From Bacillota bacterium (lineage in GTDB: Bacteria > Bacillota > Clostridia > Christensenellales > CAG-138): DNA of 21,142 nt. The first letter of the stretch is position 1. The number at the start of each line of letters is the position of its first letter. Positions 7,146 to 15,299 of this stretch are shown here, in pieces. The notes beneath the pieces were generated by a model. That model was not told the origin of the DNA. It did no database searches and saw only the letters and a program-made list of their open reading frames with translations. The translations under genes and the position numbers were made by a program. The DNA lies in NCBI GenBank assembly GCA_023458355.1, contig JAEWZS010000176.1, positions 1-21,142 on the forward strand. The letters are read 5' to 3'.

Positions 7146-7910
7146 TTATCCGTCATTTTCCCCCTCAAAATTACTGTAGTTCTTCTCGTACTCATCAATG
7201 GGAAGAGTTTTAAGATAATCGATGATGCCTCGTACAATGCCTGTAGCGAGTTTTTCCTGATAAGCGGGATCAAGAAGTTTTTGCTCCTCCTTAGCGTTGG
7301 ATAAAAAGCCGCATTCCACCAACACCGATGGGGAAGGGCTTTCACGCAGCATAAAAAAGTCAGCATTTGCAGCTTTTCGCGGTTTTTGATTGGTCGCTAG
7401 GCAAACGGCGTCAATTGTGAACTGTGCAAGCTTTCTTCCTTCTTCGGAGTCCTTCATATAAAAAGCCATGGCACCGTGAACGGTAGAATCGGTGAATTTA
7501 TTCATGTGTATACTTACGACGACGGAGACGCCTTCTGTGTTCATTATCTTTTTTCGTGCCTGCATATCGGGCTTTTTGCCTTTTGCAAGTGCATTTTCGT
7601 CGGTACGAGTCATCAATACGTATATGCCGCTTTGTTTTAGTTTTTCCTCTACAAGCTTGGCGACTGTCAGGTTTAGTCCGGCTTCGGCGACCTTGCTTTT
7701 TGAACCCACAGCACCCCCATCAATGCCGCCGTGGCCTGCATCCACTACCACGATGAAAGAGCGACTCTCCTGAATGGAACCGCTCGCATATAAAAAACCG
7801 CCTTCCATTGTCGCGCGAGATAGGAAAATACCTGTAACGAGGACAAAAACAAGCACATACGCCGTGTGAATTGCACGACGGAATGGCGCGGCTAATTTTT
7901 TGCGCAGCAT
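7146..7910 (-). CDS. cwlD: N-acetylmuramoyl-L-alanine amidase, CwlD-like (Amidase_3)
   Basis: 254 aa. A basic N-terminus and one hydrophobic segment (about 16-32) suggest a membrane anchor or uncleaved signal. The Amidase_3 domain follows from about residue 52: VVVDAGHGGIDGGAVG (H60), E76 in VAEAGLNL, SIHMN (H135) and the catalytic VLVECGFLSN (E199). These are the zinc ligands and catalytic glutamate of the family. The enzyme cuts the bond between MurNAc and the stem peptide; CwlD itself makes muramic-delta-lactam in the spore cortex. The single-helix, single-domain layout and length fit CwlD, but another cell-wall amidase is possible. GGGGAGG lies seven bases before the ATG. The upstream spacer contains DnaA boxes. 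Confidence 0.8.
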   Translation of the reverse strand: MLRKKLAAPFRRAIHTAYVLVFVLVTGIFLSRATMEGGFLYASGSIQESRSFIVVVDAGHGGIDGGAVGSKSKVAEAGLNLTVAKLVEEKLKQSGIYVLMTRTDENALAKGKKPDMQARKKIMNTEGVSVVVSIHMNKFTDSTVHGAMAFYMKDSEEGRKLAQFTIDAVCLATNQKPRKAANADFFMLRESPSPSVLVECGFLSNAKEEQKLLDPAYQEKLATGIVRGIIDYLKTLPIDEYEKNYSNFEGENDG

Positions 7911-8092
7911 ATGGTATCCTCCCCGGGATATGTAGAGCAGAGGATATCTTCTGCCCTATCAAGACTATATTCTTCCACTTTGCGTGTTATACGAAGTACG
8001 TACCGGCAAAGCAGGGAGAAAAATTTCTTATTATGCATACTCCTGTCGAAAGATGACATTTGTACTGTATATGCACATGAATAAAGGCAGAT

Positions 8093-8202
8093 ATATCCAC
8101 ACCGTCCACAGAGTTATCCACAGGGTAAAGACAAGCCTATAAGCCTTTTTTTAACCCTTTTCCACAGCGTTCACAACCTGCATATTTTTGAGCTGTGGAA
8201 AA
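8093..8202. promoter_or_regulatory. Distal DnaA-box cluster between cwlD and the M32 peptidase gene
   Basis: The 429-base spacer 7911-8339 holds no gene. Inside it are TTATCCACA (8114-8122, + consensus), ATATCCACA (8093-8101, one mismatch), TTTTCCACA (8158-8166, one mismatch) and TTTTCCACA on the minus strand (8194-8202). A looser CCGTCCACA lies at 8102-8110. A T-rich run lies at 8146-8152. The cluster also shares the 14-mer TAAAGACAAGCCTA (8126-8139) with the dnaA leader (3567-3580). It may be a third origin subregion, a DnaA-titration site, or regulatory for cwlD. No clear cwlD promoter was recognised. Confidence 0.65.
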
Positions 8203-8252
8203 AATGCGTATACACAAGTTCTGATTTATACATTTTTAATGGTTCTTAGATT

Positions 8253-8283
8253 AAAAAAAAGCAAGGTGATACCTTGCTTTTTT
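8253..8283 (-). terminator. Intrinsic terminator after the M32 peptidase gene
   Basis: AAAAAAGCAAGGT (8255-8267) and ACCTTGCTTTTTT (8271-8283) form a 13-bp perfect stem with a GAT loop. On the minus strand eight T follow, about 57 bases beyond the peptidase stop. The + strand side also has T, so it can work in both directions. Confidence 0.9.
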
Positions 8284-8339
8284 GAGGGTGTAAATTTAGG
8301 GTTATGCGGTTTATACATTGATTTTTACGCGGTGTTTTT

Positions 8340-9839
8340 TTATAACCCATAGATGTTTCGGAATTTCTTTGTAAGATAATTTGTGTAAAAGGTTGGGTCA
8401 AAAGGAGCACCGCAAGCGTTTTGAACAAGCTCGTTGGGCTTTAGGAGACAACCGTACTTATATATGCGCTCTGTGAGCCATGCGATGATGGGTTTTAAGT
8501 CTCCCACAGCAACAAGCCCGTCAACATCGAGATCCTTTTTCATGGACGAAAGCATTTGCGAAGAATAGGCGCTACCGATGGAATAGGAGGGGAAGTAACC
8601 CAATGCACCAAAGGACCAGTGTGAATCCTGCAGCACGCCCTCACGGTCGTTAGGTACAGTGACGCCAAGATATTCTTTGTACATGGCGTTCCATGCCTCG
8701 GGCAGGTCTTTGGTAGAAAGCGTACCGCCGATAAGGCGCTTTTCAAGCTCGTAGCGCACCATGATGTGGAGTGAATAGGTAAGCTCATCTGCCTGCGTGC
8801 GAATGAGCGACGGCGTACTCTTATTCACGGCAAGGAAGAACTGACGAGGTGTTACGGATTTTAACTGCGTTGGGAAGAATTCCTTCATCTTTGGGAAAAT
8901 GTGCTCGATAAAGGCTTCGCTACGCCCGATGATATTTTCATAAAAGCGCGACTGCGATTCGTGCAAACCCATGCTCGCGCCGGTAGCGAGTACGCTGCCG
9001 ATGAGTTCATCGCCGGTGTGGAGCTCATAAAGCCCATGACCGCCCTCGTGGATGACGCTATACATGCTGTCTTGCATCATGTTTTCGTGATAGTGGGTGG
9101 TGATGCGCACGTCGTGTTTGCTGAAATTGATCGTAAAAGGATGCTCCACCTCACCGATATTGCAATAGTTCCTATCGATGCAAAGTATCTCCATCAGATA
9201 GTCGGAGAAGGCACGTTGGCTTTCAATCGAATAGGGGAGCTCGAGGAAGGATGTATCGGGTGCAGGCGCGTTGCCTATTTCATGAATGAGAGGCACCAGG
9301 CTTTCGCGTACGGCTTTGAAATAGGGGTCGAGTATGTTCTGCGTCATGCCGCGCTCAAAATCGTCCAGAAGAACGTCATAGGCGTTAAGAGAAGGCTTCA
9401 TATAGCCTGCAAAGCGCTTTTGGTATTCGATAATCTCCTTCAGGTACGGCTCAAAGGAGGCATAATCATTGTCGGGCTTCGCACTGTGCCATACTGAGCT
9501 AGATTTGGTGGTAAGCTTCTGAAAGGCAACATATTCCTCAACCGGTATTTTTTCAATCTTCTCGATGTTTTCTAAAAGCTCTTCGGCCTCGCGACGTGTC
9601 TGAAAGTCGATTGCGTCTTTTTGTACAAGAAGCTCACCAATCATATCACGAAGCTCGTCGCTGACGCTGAGGTTGTAGATGATCTCACTCAAAACACCGA
9701 TTGTTTCACCAAAGCCTTCGCTGGCACCCTTTGGCATAACAGTCTCGAAATCGTATTGCATAACGCCCGTGGCGTGCCTGTAAGCGTGCATCTTTTTTTG
9801 GTAAGCCTTAAAATTCTCTTTGAGTACGGATAGTTCCAT
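8340..9839 (-). CDS. Thermostable-type metallocarboxypeptidase, peptidase family M32
   Basis: 499 aa, normal M32 length (about 500). The zinc site HEGGH is at 264-268, and the family motif HESQSRFYEN follows at 293-302 with E294 as the third ligand. Other M32 landmarks are the RTQADELTYSLHI segment and GYFPSYSIG near the C-terminus. The N-terminal YDFETVMPKG corresponds to the usual WDQETYMPPG. These are cytoplasmic enzymes that trim single residues from peptide C-termini with broad specificity; no signal peptide is seen. AAAGGGG precedes the ATG. It lies 79 bases after gcvPB with only a hairpin between, so some read-through from the gcv operon is possible. Confidence 0.95.
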   Translation of the reverse strand: MELSVLKENFKAYQKKMHAYRHATGVMQYDFETVMPKGASEGFGETIGVLSEIIYNLSVSDELRDMIGELLVQKDAIDFQTRREAEELLENIEKIEKIPVEEYVAFQKLTTKSSSVWHSAKPDNDYASFEPYLKEIIEYQKRFAGYMKPSLNAYDVLLDDFERGMTQNILDPYFKAVRESLVPLIHEIGNAPAPDTSFLELPYSIESQRAFSDYLMEILCIDRNYCNIGEVEHPFTINFSKHDVRITTHYHENMMQDSMYSVIHEGGHGLYELHTGDELIGSVLATGASMGLHESQSRFYENIIGRSEAFIEHIFPKMKEFFPTQLKSVTPRQFFLAVNKSTPSLIRTQADELTYSLHIMVRYELEKRLIGGTLSTKDLPEAWNAMYKEYLGVTVPNDREGVLQDSHWSFGALGYFPSYSIGSAYSSQMLSSMKKDLDVDGLVAVGDLKPIIAWLTERIYKYGCLLKPNELVQNACGAPFDPTFYTNYLTKKFRNIYGL

Positions 9840-9873
9840 AGTGGTCCCCTTTCTCTTTGTAGACTTATAAGTA

Positions 9874-9899
9874 CGCCGCTTCGTTTATGCGAAGCGGCG
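9874..9899 (-). terminator. Hairpin after gcvPB (possible terminator)
   Basis: CGCCGCTTCG (9874-9883) and CGAAGCGGCG (9890-9899) form a perfect 10-bp GC-rich stem with a 6-base loop, just beyond the gcvPB stop. No T run follows on either strand, so termination may be weak, or it may be a 3'-end stability structure. Confidence 0.55.
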
Positions 9900-9918
9900 C
9901 AATAATAGTAGCAGATTG

Positions 9919-11376
9919 TTATTCAGTCGGTTTCACATAGCGTACCACGGGTTTTCTTGCCGCGGCAACCTCATCCGGCCGGCCCACGGGCGTGGTTATC
10001 GGCGCATTGTGCAATGCTTCGGGGTTCTCTTTGGCAAGATCGGCAATCTTCTTCATGGCATCGATAAACGCGTCGAGCGTTTCGCGGCTCTCGCTTTCGG
10101 TAGGCTCTATCATAATAGCCTCGTGTACGATGAGCGGGAAGTAGATTGTGGGCGGGTGGTACCCGAAATCGATAAGTGCTTTGGCGATATCCGTGGTATG
10201 GATGCCGCATTCTTCCACACAGCCCGGGGTAAGCACGCATTCGTGCATGCATGTGCGGGGGTAGGGCACGCCATAGATGCCTTCAAGCGCATGCTTTACA
10301 TAGTTGGCGTTGAGCACGGCAATCTCAGATGCTTCCCTTAAGCCCTCCGCACCAAGACTCAGTATATAGGCGTAGGCTCGGACAAGCACGGTAAAGTTGC
10401 CGTAAAAGCTCTTGACGCGACCTATGGAAAGAGGACGGTCATAATCGAGCGTAGCGGGTCCGTTTTCGTGCGCGAACACCACAGGGTACGGCAAGAACGG
10501 AATGAGCTCCTTTTTTACGCCTACGGGACCGCTGCCCGGTCCTCCGCCGCCATGCGGGGTGGAGAATGTTTTGTGGAGGTTTAGGTGCATCACGTCAAAG
10601 CCCATGTCGCCCGGGCGCACGATGCCCATGATAGCATTTAGGTTTGCGCCGTCGTAGTACAATAGCCCGCCTGCATCGTGGACAATTTTTGCGACATCTT
10701 CTATATTGGTTTCAAAAAGCCCGAGTGTGGACGGGTTTGTGAGCATGAGTCCTGCGGTGTCGGGACCTACGGCTTCACGAAGTGCGTTAAGATCGATGCC
10801 TCCGTCCGGTGCGCTCTTAATCTCGCGTGTCGTAAACCCGGCCATGACTGCAGAAGCGGGGTTTGTGCCATGCGCGGAATCAGGGACAATGATGACGTTA
10901 CGGTTATAGTCTTGCCGCATGTCGTGGTAGGCCTTGATGATCATCATGCCGGCTGCTTCACCATGTGCGCCCGCTGCGGGCTGGAGTGTGAATTTATCCA
11001 TGCCTGTGATGGCGCAAAGCGCGCGATCAAGGCTAAGCATAAGCTCCAATGCGCCACTCGCCTGGTCTTCATCGGCAAGGGGATGAAGATCATTAAATAG
11101 GGTGGCGACTTCTTCATTAATTTTTGGATTATACTTCATGGTGCAAGAGCCAAGTGGGTAAAATCCGTTGTCCACGCCGAAATTACGGCGGGAAAGGTTT
11201 ACGTAATGGCGCACCACATCCACCTCTGCAAGCTCAGGAAGCTCCGGTGCCTGAGAGGTAAGAAGTTCATTTGGAAGTATATTTTGAAGTGCCGGTACGT
11301 CGAGCGGGGGAAGATCGTAGGCTTTACGTCCGGGGTGGCTGCGCTCGAAGATGAGCGGATAGGAAGAGCGTGTCAT
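9919..11376 (-). CDS. gcvPB: Glycine dehydrogenase (decarboxylating) subunit 2, P-protein beta
   Basis: 485 aa from the ATG chosen here. It carries the pyridoxal-phosphate site: the lysine in MHLNLHKTFSTPHGGGGPGS (K269) and the upstream DGANLNAI. With GcvPA it forms the P-protein that decarboxylates glycine and passes aminomethyl to the lipoyl arm of GcvH. A GTG two codons upstream would extend the protein, but it sits one base from GGAGG. The ATG at 11376 has the correct 7-base spacing and overlaps the gcvPA stop as ATGA, so it is preferred. It is the last gene of the gcvT-H-PA-PB operon. Confidence 0.97.
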   Translation of the reverse strand: MTRSSYPLIFERSHPGRKAYDLPPLDVPALQNILPNELLTSQAPELPELAEVDVVRHYVNLSRRNFGVDNGFYPLGSCTMKYNPKINEEVATLFNDLHPLADEDQASGALELMLSLDRALCAITGMDKFTLQPAAGAHGEAAGMMIIKAYHDMRQDYNRNVIIVPDSAHGTNPASAVMAGFTTREIKSAPDGGIDLNALREAVGPDTAGLMLTNPSTLGLFETNIEDVAKIVHDAGGLLYYDGANLNAIMGIVRPGDMGFDVMHLNLHKTFSTPHGGGGPGSGPVGVKKELIPFLPYPVVFAHENGPATLDYDRPLSIGRVKSFYGNFTVLVRAYAYILSLGAEGLREASEIAVLNANYVKHALEGIYGVPYPRTCMHECVLTPGCVEECGIHTTDIAKALIDFGYHPPTIYFPLIVHEAIMIEPTESESRETLDAFIDAMKKIADLAKENPEALHNAPITTPVGRPDEVAAARKPVVRYVKPTE

Positions 11377-12713
11377 TTGCACACCTCCTCTAAAGCTTCA
11401 AGTACAGCGTCAATCTCTTCGCGCGTATTCATTTCTGTTGCGCACCATAGCGCACCCGAATCGGATTTATCAAAGCGGGAGAGCCTTACACCGCCGACGA
11501 TGCCGCGCTTTTTAAGATGCGCATTGATAACGGCCGCATCCACAGTAGAGTCCACTAAAAACTCATGGAAGAAAGGCGTTTCGGGATAGCGAAGCTTCAG
11601 ACCTTTTACATGGGAAATGCCCTCGGCAAGATAGTGCGCTTTTTGGAGGCATTGTACTGCCGTTTCTTTCAAGCCCTGCTTGCCCATAATCGAAAGGTAA
11701 ATGCTTGCCATGATTGCGCAAAGCATTTGATTGGAGCAGATATTGCTCGATGCCTTTTCGCGGCGGATATGCTGCTCGCGCGCCTGCAATGTAAGAACGA
11801 ACACCCGGTTGCCTTCGGCATCTGCGGTTTGGCCGGCAATACGACCCGGGAGGTTTCGCAAAAGCTTATTCGTAGCAGCCATAAACCCTACATAGGAGCC
11901 TCCGAAACTAAGCGGCAACCCGAGCGGTTGGCCCTCGCCTATAGCTATGTCTGCGCCATATTCGCCGGGGCGCTTGAGAAGCCCTAAGGAAATGGGGTTC
12001 ACGTAAGCGACAAAGAGACCGTTAAAGCCATGCGTAATGTCGCTCAAGGCTTGCATATCTTCTAAGCAACCGTAAAAGTTGGGCTGTGCGGCGATAAAGC
12101 CCGCAGCGCCTTCTGCGTTTGAAAGAAGCGATTCACGATTCGTTAAGCCTTTATCGTTGAGTGGAATTTCAGTCAACTCAATACGAGCAAATCTTGCGTA
12201 GGTTTTTAGTACGTCTTTCACGTCAGGCGAGAGGCCCGCGGAATACAGAACCTTCTGTTTGCGTTTGACGTCGCGAAGCATCAACATGGCCTCAGCGGCG
12301 GCGGATGCGCCGTCGTATACGGATGCATTGGAGGCATCGAGGCCCGTGAGCTCACAGATGAGGGACTGGTATTCGAAAATCGCCTGCAGCATGCCCTGGC
12401 TCATTTCCGCCTGATAGGGAGTGTAGGCGGTATAGAACTCACTCCGCATGGCAAGCTGGGGCACCGCCGCAGGAATGTAATGACGGTACGCACCTGCGCC
12501 GCGGAAAAGCGGCATATTGGTTTCGTTTTTGGAGGCGAGTGACATTAAATGGCGGCGAAGCTCCGCTTCGCTCATGCCGCGATGAAGAGCCAGAGGCTTT
12601 TTTAGTTTTAAAGCCTCGGGCACCTCGGCAAAAAGCGCATCGATGGAGTTTATGCCGAGTGTCGCGAGCATTTCACTGCGCTCCTCCTCCGTATGGGGAA
12701 CGTAGCTTTTCAT
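11373..12713 (-). CDS. gcvPA: Glycine dehydrogenase (decarboxylating) subunit 1, P-protein alpha
   Basis: 446 aa, normal for the split P-protein. Family landmarks are FRGAGAYRHYIPAAVPQL, YTPYQAEMSQGMLQAIFEYQ and SVYDGASAAAEAMLML in the N-terminal half. It has the aminotransferase-like fold without the PLP lysine, which is in GcvPB. It starts two bases after the gcvH stop with GGAGG inside the end of gcvH, and overlaps gcvPB by four bases. This tight packing supports 1:1 synthesis. Confidence 0.97.
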   Translation of the reverse strand: MKSYVPHTEEERSEMLATLGINSIDALFAEVPEALKLKKPLALHRGMSEAELRRHLMSLASKNETNMPLFRGAGAYRHYIPAAVPQLAMRSEFYTAYTPYQAEMSQGMLQAIFEYQSLICELTGLDASNASVYDGASAAAEAMLMLRDVKRKQKVLYSAGLSPDVKDVLKTYARFARIELTEIPLNDKGLTNRESLLSNAEGAAGFIAAQPNFYGCLEDMQALSDITHGFNGLFVAYVNPISLGLLKRPGEYGADIAIGEGQPLGLPLSFGGSYVGFMAATNKLLRNLPGRIAGQTADAEGNRVFVLTLQAREQHIRREKASSNICSNQMLCAIMASIYLSIMGKQGLKETAVQCLQKAHYLAEGISHVKGLKLRYPETPFFHEFLVDSTVDAAVINAHLKKRGIVGGVRLSRFDKSDSGALWCATEMNTREEIDAVLEALEEVCK

Positions 12714-12715
12714 TT

Positions 12716-13093
12716 TTATGCCTCCGCCGCGATGAGCGCTTCGTATTGTTGAGCCGTAAGAAGCGCGTCTTCGTTGAGAGAGGTAAATTCAAACTTAGCG
12801 AGGAACGCTCCGTAAGCATCAGCATTGATGAGTTCGGGTTCTGCTTCGAGAGCTTCATTGACCTCGATAACCTTGCCTGTAAGCTGCACGTAAATTTCCG
12901 AAGCGGCCTTTACGCTTTCTACTACGGCGAAAGAATCGCCTGCGTTAAAACTGTCGCCGACGGTGGGAACGTCTACGAACACGATATCACCCAATTCGTT
13001 TTGCGCGTGGTCGGTGATGCCGATGGTCGCCTTATTGCCTTCGACGAGGATCCACTCGTGATCCTTGGTGTATTTACGGTCGGTAGGTAGCAT
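12716..13093 (-). CDS. gcvH: Glycine cleavage system H protein
   Basis: 125 aa, normal length. The lipoylated lysine is K62 in VVESVKAASEIY; other landmarks are YTKDHEWI near the N-terminus, GITDHAQNELGDIVFV, and a C-terminal helix. The lipoyl arm carries the aminomethyl group from the P-protein to GcvT and is reoxidised by dihydrolipoamide dehydrogenase, which is not in this window. GGAGG lies eight bases before the ATG, 41 bases after gcvT. Confidence 0.97.
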   Translation of the reverse strand: MLPTDRKYTKDHEWILVEGNKATIGITDHAQNELGDIVFVDVPTVGDSFNAGDSFAVVESVKAASEIYVQLTGKVIEVNEALEAEPELINADAYGAFLAKFEFTSLNEDALLTAQQYEALIAAEA

Positions 13094-13134
13094 GCTTTCG
13101 TCCTCCTCAATTGTTTTATATGCAGATAGTTTTG

Positions 13135-14220
13135 TTATTTCTGGCGCTTATAAAACGGCAGCATAATACGCTGTGCCAAAAGTTTTTTGCCTCGTACGTC
13201 GATGAAAAACTCGTCGCAGTCGCTCTTGTCCATGTTAACAAGCGCCATAGCGTAGTTGCCGCCCAAACTCGGTGCGGGTGAGCCCGAGGTGACATGGCCT
13301 ACAAGTTCTTCTTTAGCATAAACATCCGCGTGCTCACGGGCAATACCGCGGTCGATGAGTTTTAATCCTATGCGCATCCTCTTGGGCGGGTTATTAATCA
13401 TAGCGTCCTTGCCGATGAACTCCGGCTTATTGAGCTTCACGCAAAACGCAATATTGGTTTCAAGCGGAGTGATGGTAGAGTCCATTTCATGCCCGTAAAG
13501 AGGCATGCCCGCCTCAAAGCGCAGCGTGTCGCGCGCGCCGAGACCGCAGGGGAGAAGGCCTACGTCTTTACCTGCGTCAAGAAGCGCTTTATGTAGCTTT
13601 ATGGCATCTTTAGGTGCGCAATAAAACTCCACGCCGTCCTCGCCGGTGTAGCCGGTGCGGGAAACAAGGCAGGAAACGCCGCAAACGCTAAGGTTTTCGG
13701 TGAAGCTGTAGTTTTTCTCAGGTACCCCATCGTGAACGCCTGCTGCATTTAGCACTTCCAAGAAACGCGGCCCCTGTAAAGCAAGCTGTGCATAATCGGC
13801 ACTTTCGTTCGTTACCTTTACATCGCCTTGTACATGGGAATTAAACCATTCAAAATCTTTTTCAGTATTGCTCGCATTGACTACAAGCAGATACTCGGTA
13901 TCGGAAAACATGTAAACGAGAACATCGTCTACAACGCCGCCGTTGTCGTAACATACCATGGAATAGCGGCAGCGACCGGGACTTAAACCGGTAAGGTCGT
14001 TTGTCAGCATGTGCTGTAAAAACAAAAATGCGTCTTTACCGCGCACAAAAAGCTCGCCCATGTGCGAAACATCGAAAAGTCCGGCAGCTTCGCGCACAGC
14101 CTTATGTTCTTCGAGGATGGACGTATACTGTACGGGAAGCGCCCAACCGCCAAAGTCCACCATTTTTGCATTTAGCGCAATATGCGCATCGTAAAGCGGG
14201 GTTTTTTTAAGAAGCTCCAT
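13135..14220 (-). CDS. gcvT: Aminomethyltransferase (glycine cleavage T protein)
   Basis: 361 aa, normal length. Folate-binding and catalytic landmarks: DVSHMGEL, the GGVVDDVLVY segment with the catalytic Asp, RTGYTGEDGVEFY, and GLGARDTLRFEAGMPLYGHE. The enzyme releases ammonia from the aminomethyl-H protein and transfers the one-carbon unit to tetrahydrofolate. It is the first gene of the operon; GGAGG lies six bases before the ATG. The leader upstream is short and shows no glycine-riboswitch core. Confidence 0.97.
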   Translation of the reverse strand: MELLKKTPLYDAHIALNAKMVDFGGWALPVQYTSILEEHKAVREAAGLFDVSHMGELFVRGKDAFLFLQHMLTNDLTGLSPGRCRYSMVCYDNGGVVDDVLVYMFSDTEYLLVVNASNTEKDFEWFNSHVQGDVKVTNESADYAQLALQGPRFLEVLNAAGVHDGVPEKNYSFTENLSVCGVSCLVSRTGYTGEDGVEFYCAPKDAIKLHKALLDAGKDVGLLPCGLGARDTLRFEAGMPLYGHEMDSTITPLETNIAFCVKLNKPEFIGKDAMINNPPKRMRIGLKLIDRGIAREHADVYAKEELVGHVTSGSPAPSLGGNYAMALVNMDKSDCDEFFIDVRGKKLLAQRIMLPFYKRQK

Positions 14221-14266
14221 CGGTTACCTCCAAAAAAGACATGCATCGTATTATGTTACCGATTCT

Positions 14267-14295
14267 ATTATATAACAATAGAACGACGTAAAAAA
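14267..14295 (-). promoter_or_regulatory. Candidate promoter of the gcv operon
   Basis: A perfect TATAAT (14267-14272, minus) lies about 47 bases before the gcvT ATG, in an AT-rich stretch with a small TTCTATT/AATAGAA dyad. The -35 position (14290-14295) reads TTTTTT, a poor match, so an activator or other factor may help. Confidence 0.45.
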
Positions 14296-14353
14296 GAGTG
14301 GACGGAAGATATATTTCGGAGAAAATGCAGTTCAAAACGGGGGAAAAGCAGCT

Positions 14354-14393
14354 TTGTCAACGCCTTGACAATCTTTCATGTTAAACGTACCAT
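14354..14393 (+). promoter_or_regulatory. mrp promoter with overlapping dyad
   Basis: TTGACA (14365-14370, consensus), a 17-base spacer and TACCAT (14388-14393) lie about 30 bases before the mrp ATG. A perfect inverted repeat TTGTCAA-N4-TTGACAA (14354-14371) covers the -35 box, as expected of a repressor or redox-regulator site. The regulator is unknown. Confidence 0.6.
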
Positions 14394-14423
14394 AAGTCTT
14401 AATGGATGAAAGGGGATAGGACC

Positions 14424-15248
14424 ATGGCCAACAATTGTACGCATGACTGCTCCACATGTGCGAGCAACTGCGAAAGCCGCACGAAGGAACGCAGTTTTTT
14501 GGAAAAACCGCATGAACTTAGCCATATCAAAAAGGTAATCGGCGTTATGAGCGGCAAAGGGGGTGTAGGAAAATCCCTGATTACGTCCTTGCTTGCGGTG
14601 TTATCAATTAGGCAGGGGAAAAGCGCTGCTATTTTGGACGCCGATATAACGGGTCCGTCCATACCCAAAGCGTTTGGACTATCAACGCGTGCAGAGGCAG
14701 ATGCATCGGGCATTTACCCTGTTAAATCAAACACCGGTATAGAGATTATGTCTTTAAACCTGTTGACAGATAACGAAACAGATCCCGTGGTATGGCGTGG
14801 GCCTGTGCTTGCGGGTGCCGTAAAGCAGTTTTGGACGGATGTCATCTGGGGCAATGTAGATGTACTGTTTATCGACATGCCTCCCGGTACGGGCGACGTA
14901 CCTCTCACTGTATTTCAAAGCATACCTCTTGACGGCGTAATCGTAGTCGCTTCCCCGCAGCAGCTCGTCGGCATGATTGTTGAAAAAGCACTTCACATGA
15001 CCAGCCTTATGAACATCCCCGTACTAGGGCTTGTGGAAAACATGAGCTATGCCGTATGTCCCGATTGCGGGAAGCATTTTTCCGTATACGGCGAAAGCCG
15101 GATCGATGCAGTGGCGGAAAAGTTTAATGTGAAAAACACGGCAAAACTGCCGATCGATCCTAAACTCGCCGAGGCTGTGGACGGCGGAACCATAGAGGCG
15201 TTTGAAGGGAACTGGCTTGACGAAATGATGAAGGAAATACTGAAATAA
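14424..15248 (+). CDS. mrp: Mrp/NBP35-family Fe-S cluster carrier ATPase
   Basis: 274 aa from the chosen start. An N-terminal Cys-rich segment has C5-x3-C9-x2-C12-x3-C16. The deviant Walker A SGKGGVGKS follows, then DADITGPSIPKAFGL and the DMPPGTGD switch region, and a C-terminal CPDCG with the CxxC used for cluster binding between subunits. These ParA/MinD-like ATPases dimerise and hand Fe-S clusters to target proteins. An earlier in-frame ATG at 14406 lies at the likely transcription start and lacks a Shine-Dalgarno; AGGGG sits eight bases before 14424. It is a single-gene unit between its own promoter and terminator, divergent from the gcv operon. B. subtilis SalA, next to cwlD there, is a relative. 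Confidence 0.93.
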   Translation: MANNCTHDCSTCASNCESRTKERSFLEKPHELSHIKKVIGVMSGKGGVGKSLITSLLAVLSIRQGKSAAILDADITGPSIPKAFGLSTRAEADASGIYPVKSNTGIEIMSLNLLTDNETDPVVWRGPVLAGAVKQFWTDVIWGNVDVLFIDMPPGTGDVPLTVFQSIPLDGVIVVASPQQLVGMIVEKALHMTSLMNIPVLGLVENMSYAVCPDCGKHFSVYGESRIDAVAEKFNVKNTAKLPIDPKLAEAVDGGTIEAFEGNWLDEMMKEILK

Positions 15249-15266
15249 AGAAAATAACGGTATAAC

Positions 15267-15299
15267 AACAGGGCGGGATTTCCCGCCCTGTTGATTTTT
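15267..15299 (+). terminator. Intrinsic terminator of mrp
   Basis: AACAGGGCGGG and CCCGCCCTGTT form an 11-bp perfect stem with a 4-base loop, followed by GATTTTT. It lies about 20 bases after the mrp stop. The minus side has no T run. Confidence 0.9.

Noticed and set aside
8901..9497. 198-codon open frame on the plus strand
   Set aside because: It lies entirely inside the M32 peptidase gene, whose catalytic motifs are intact; it is an antisense shadow.
11377..11382. GTG start two codons upstream for gcvPB
   Set aside because: It is one base from GGAGG, too close for initiation; the ATG at 11376 has correct spacing and the ATGA overlap.
14406..14423. Earlier ATG for mrp adding six residues
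   Set aside because: It lies at the predicted transcription start and has no Shine-Dalgarno, while 14424 has one.
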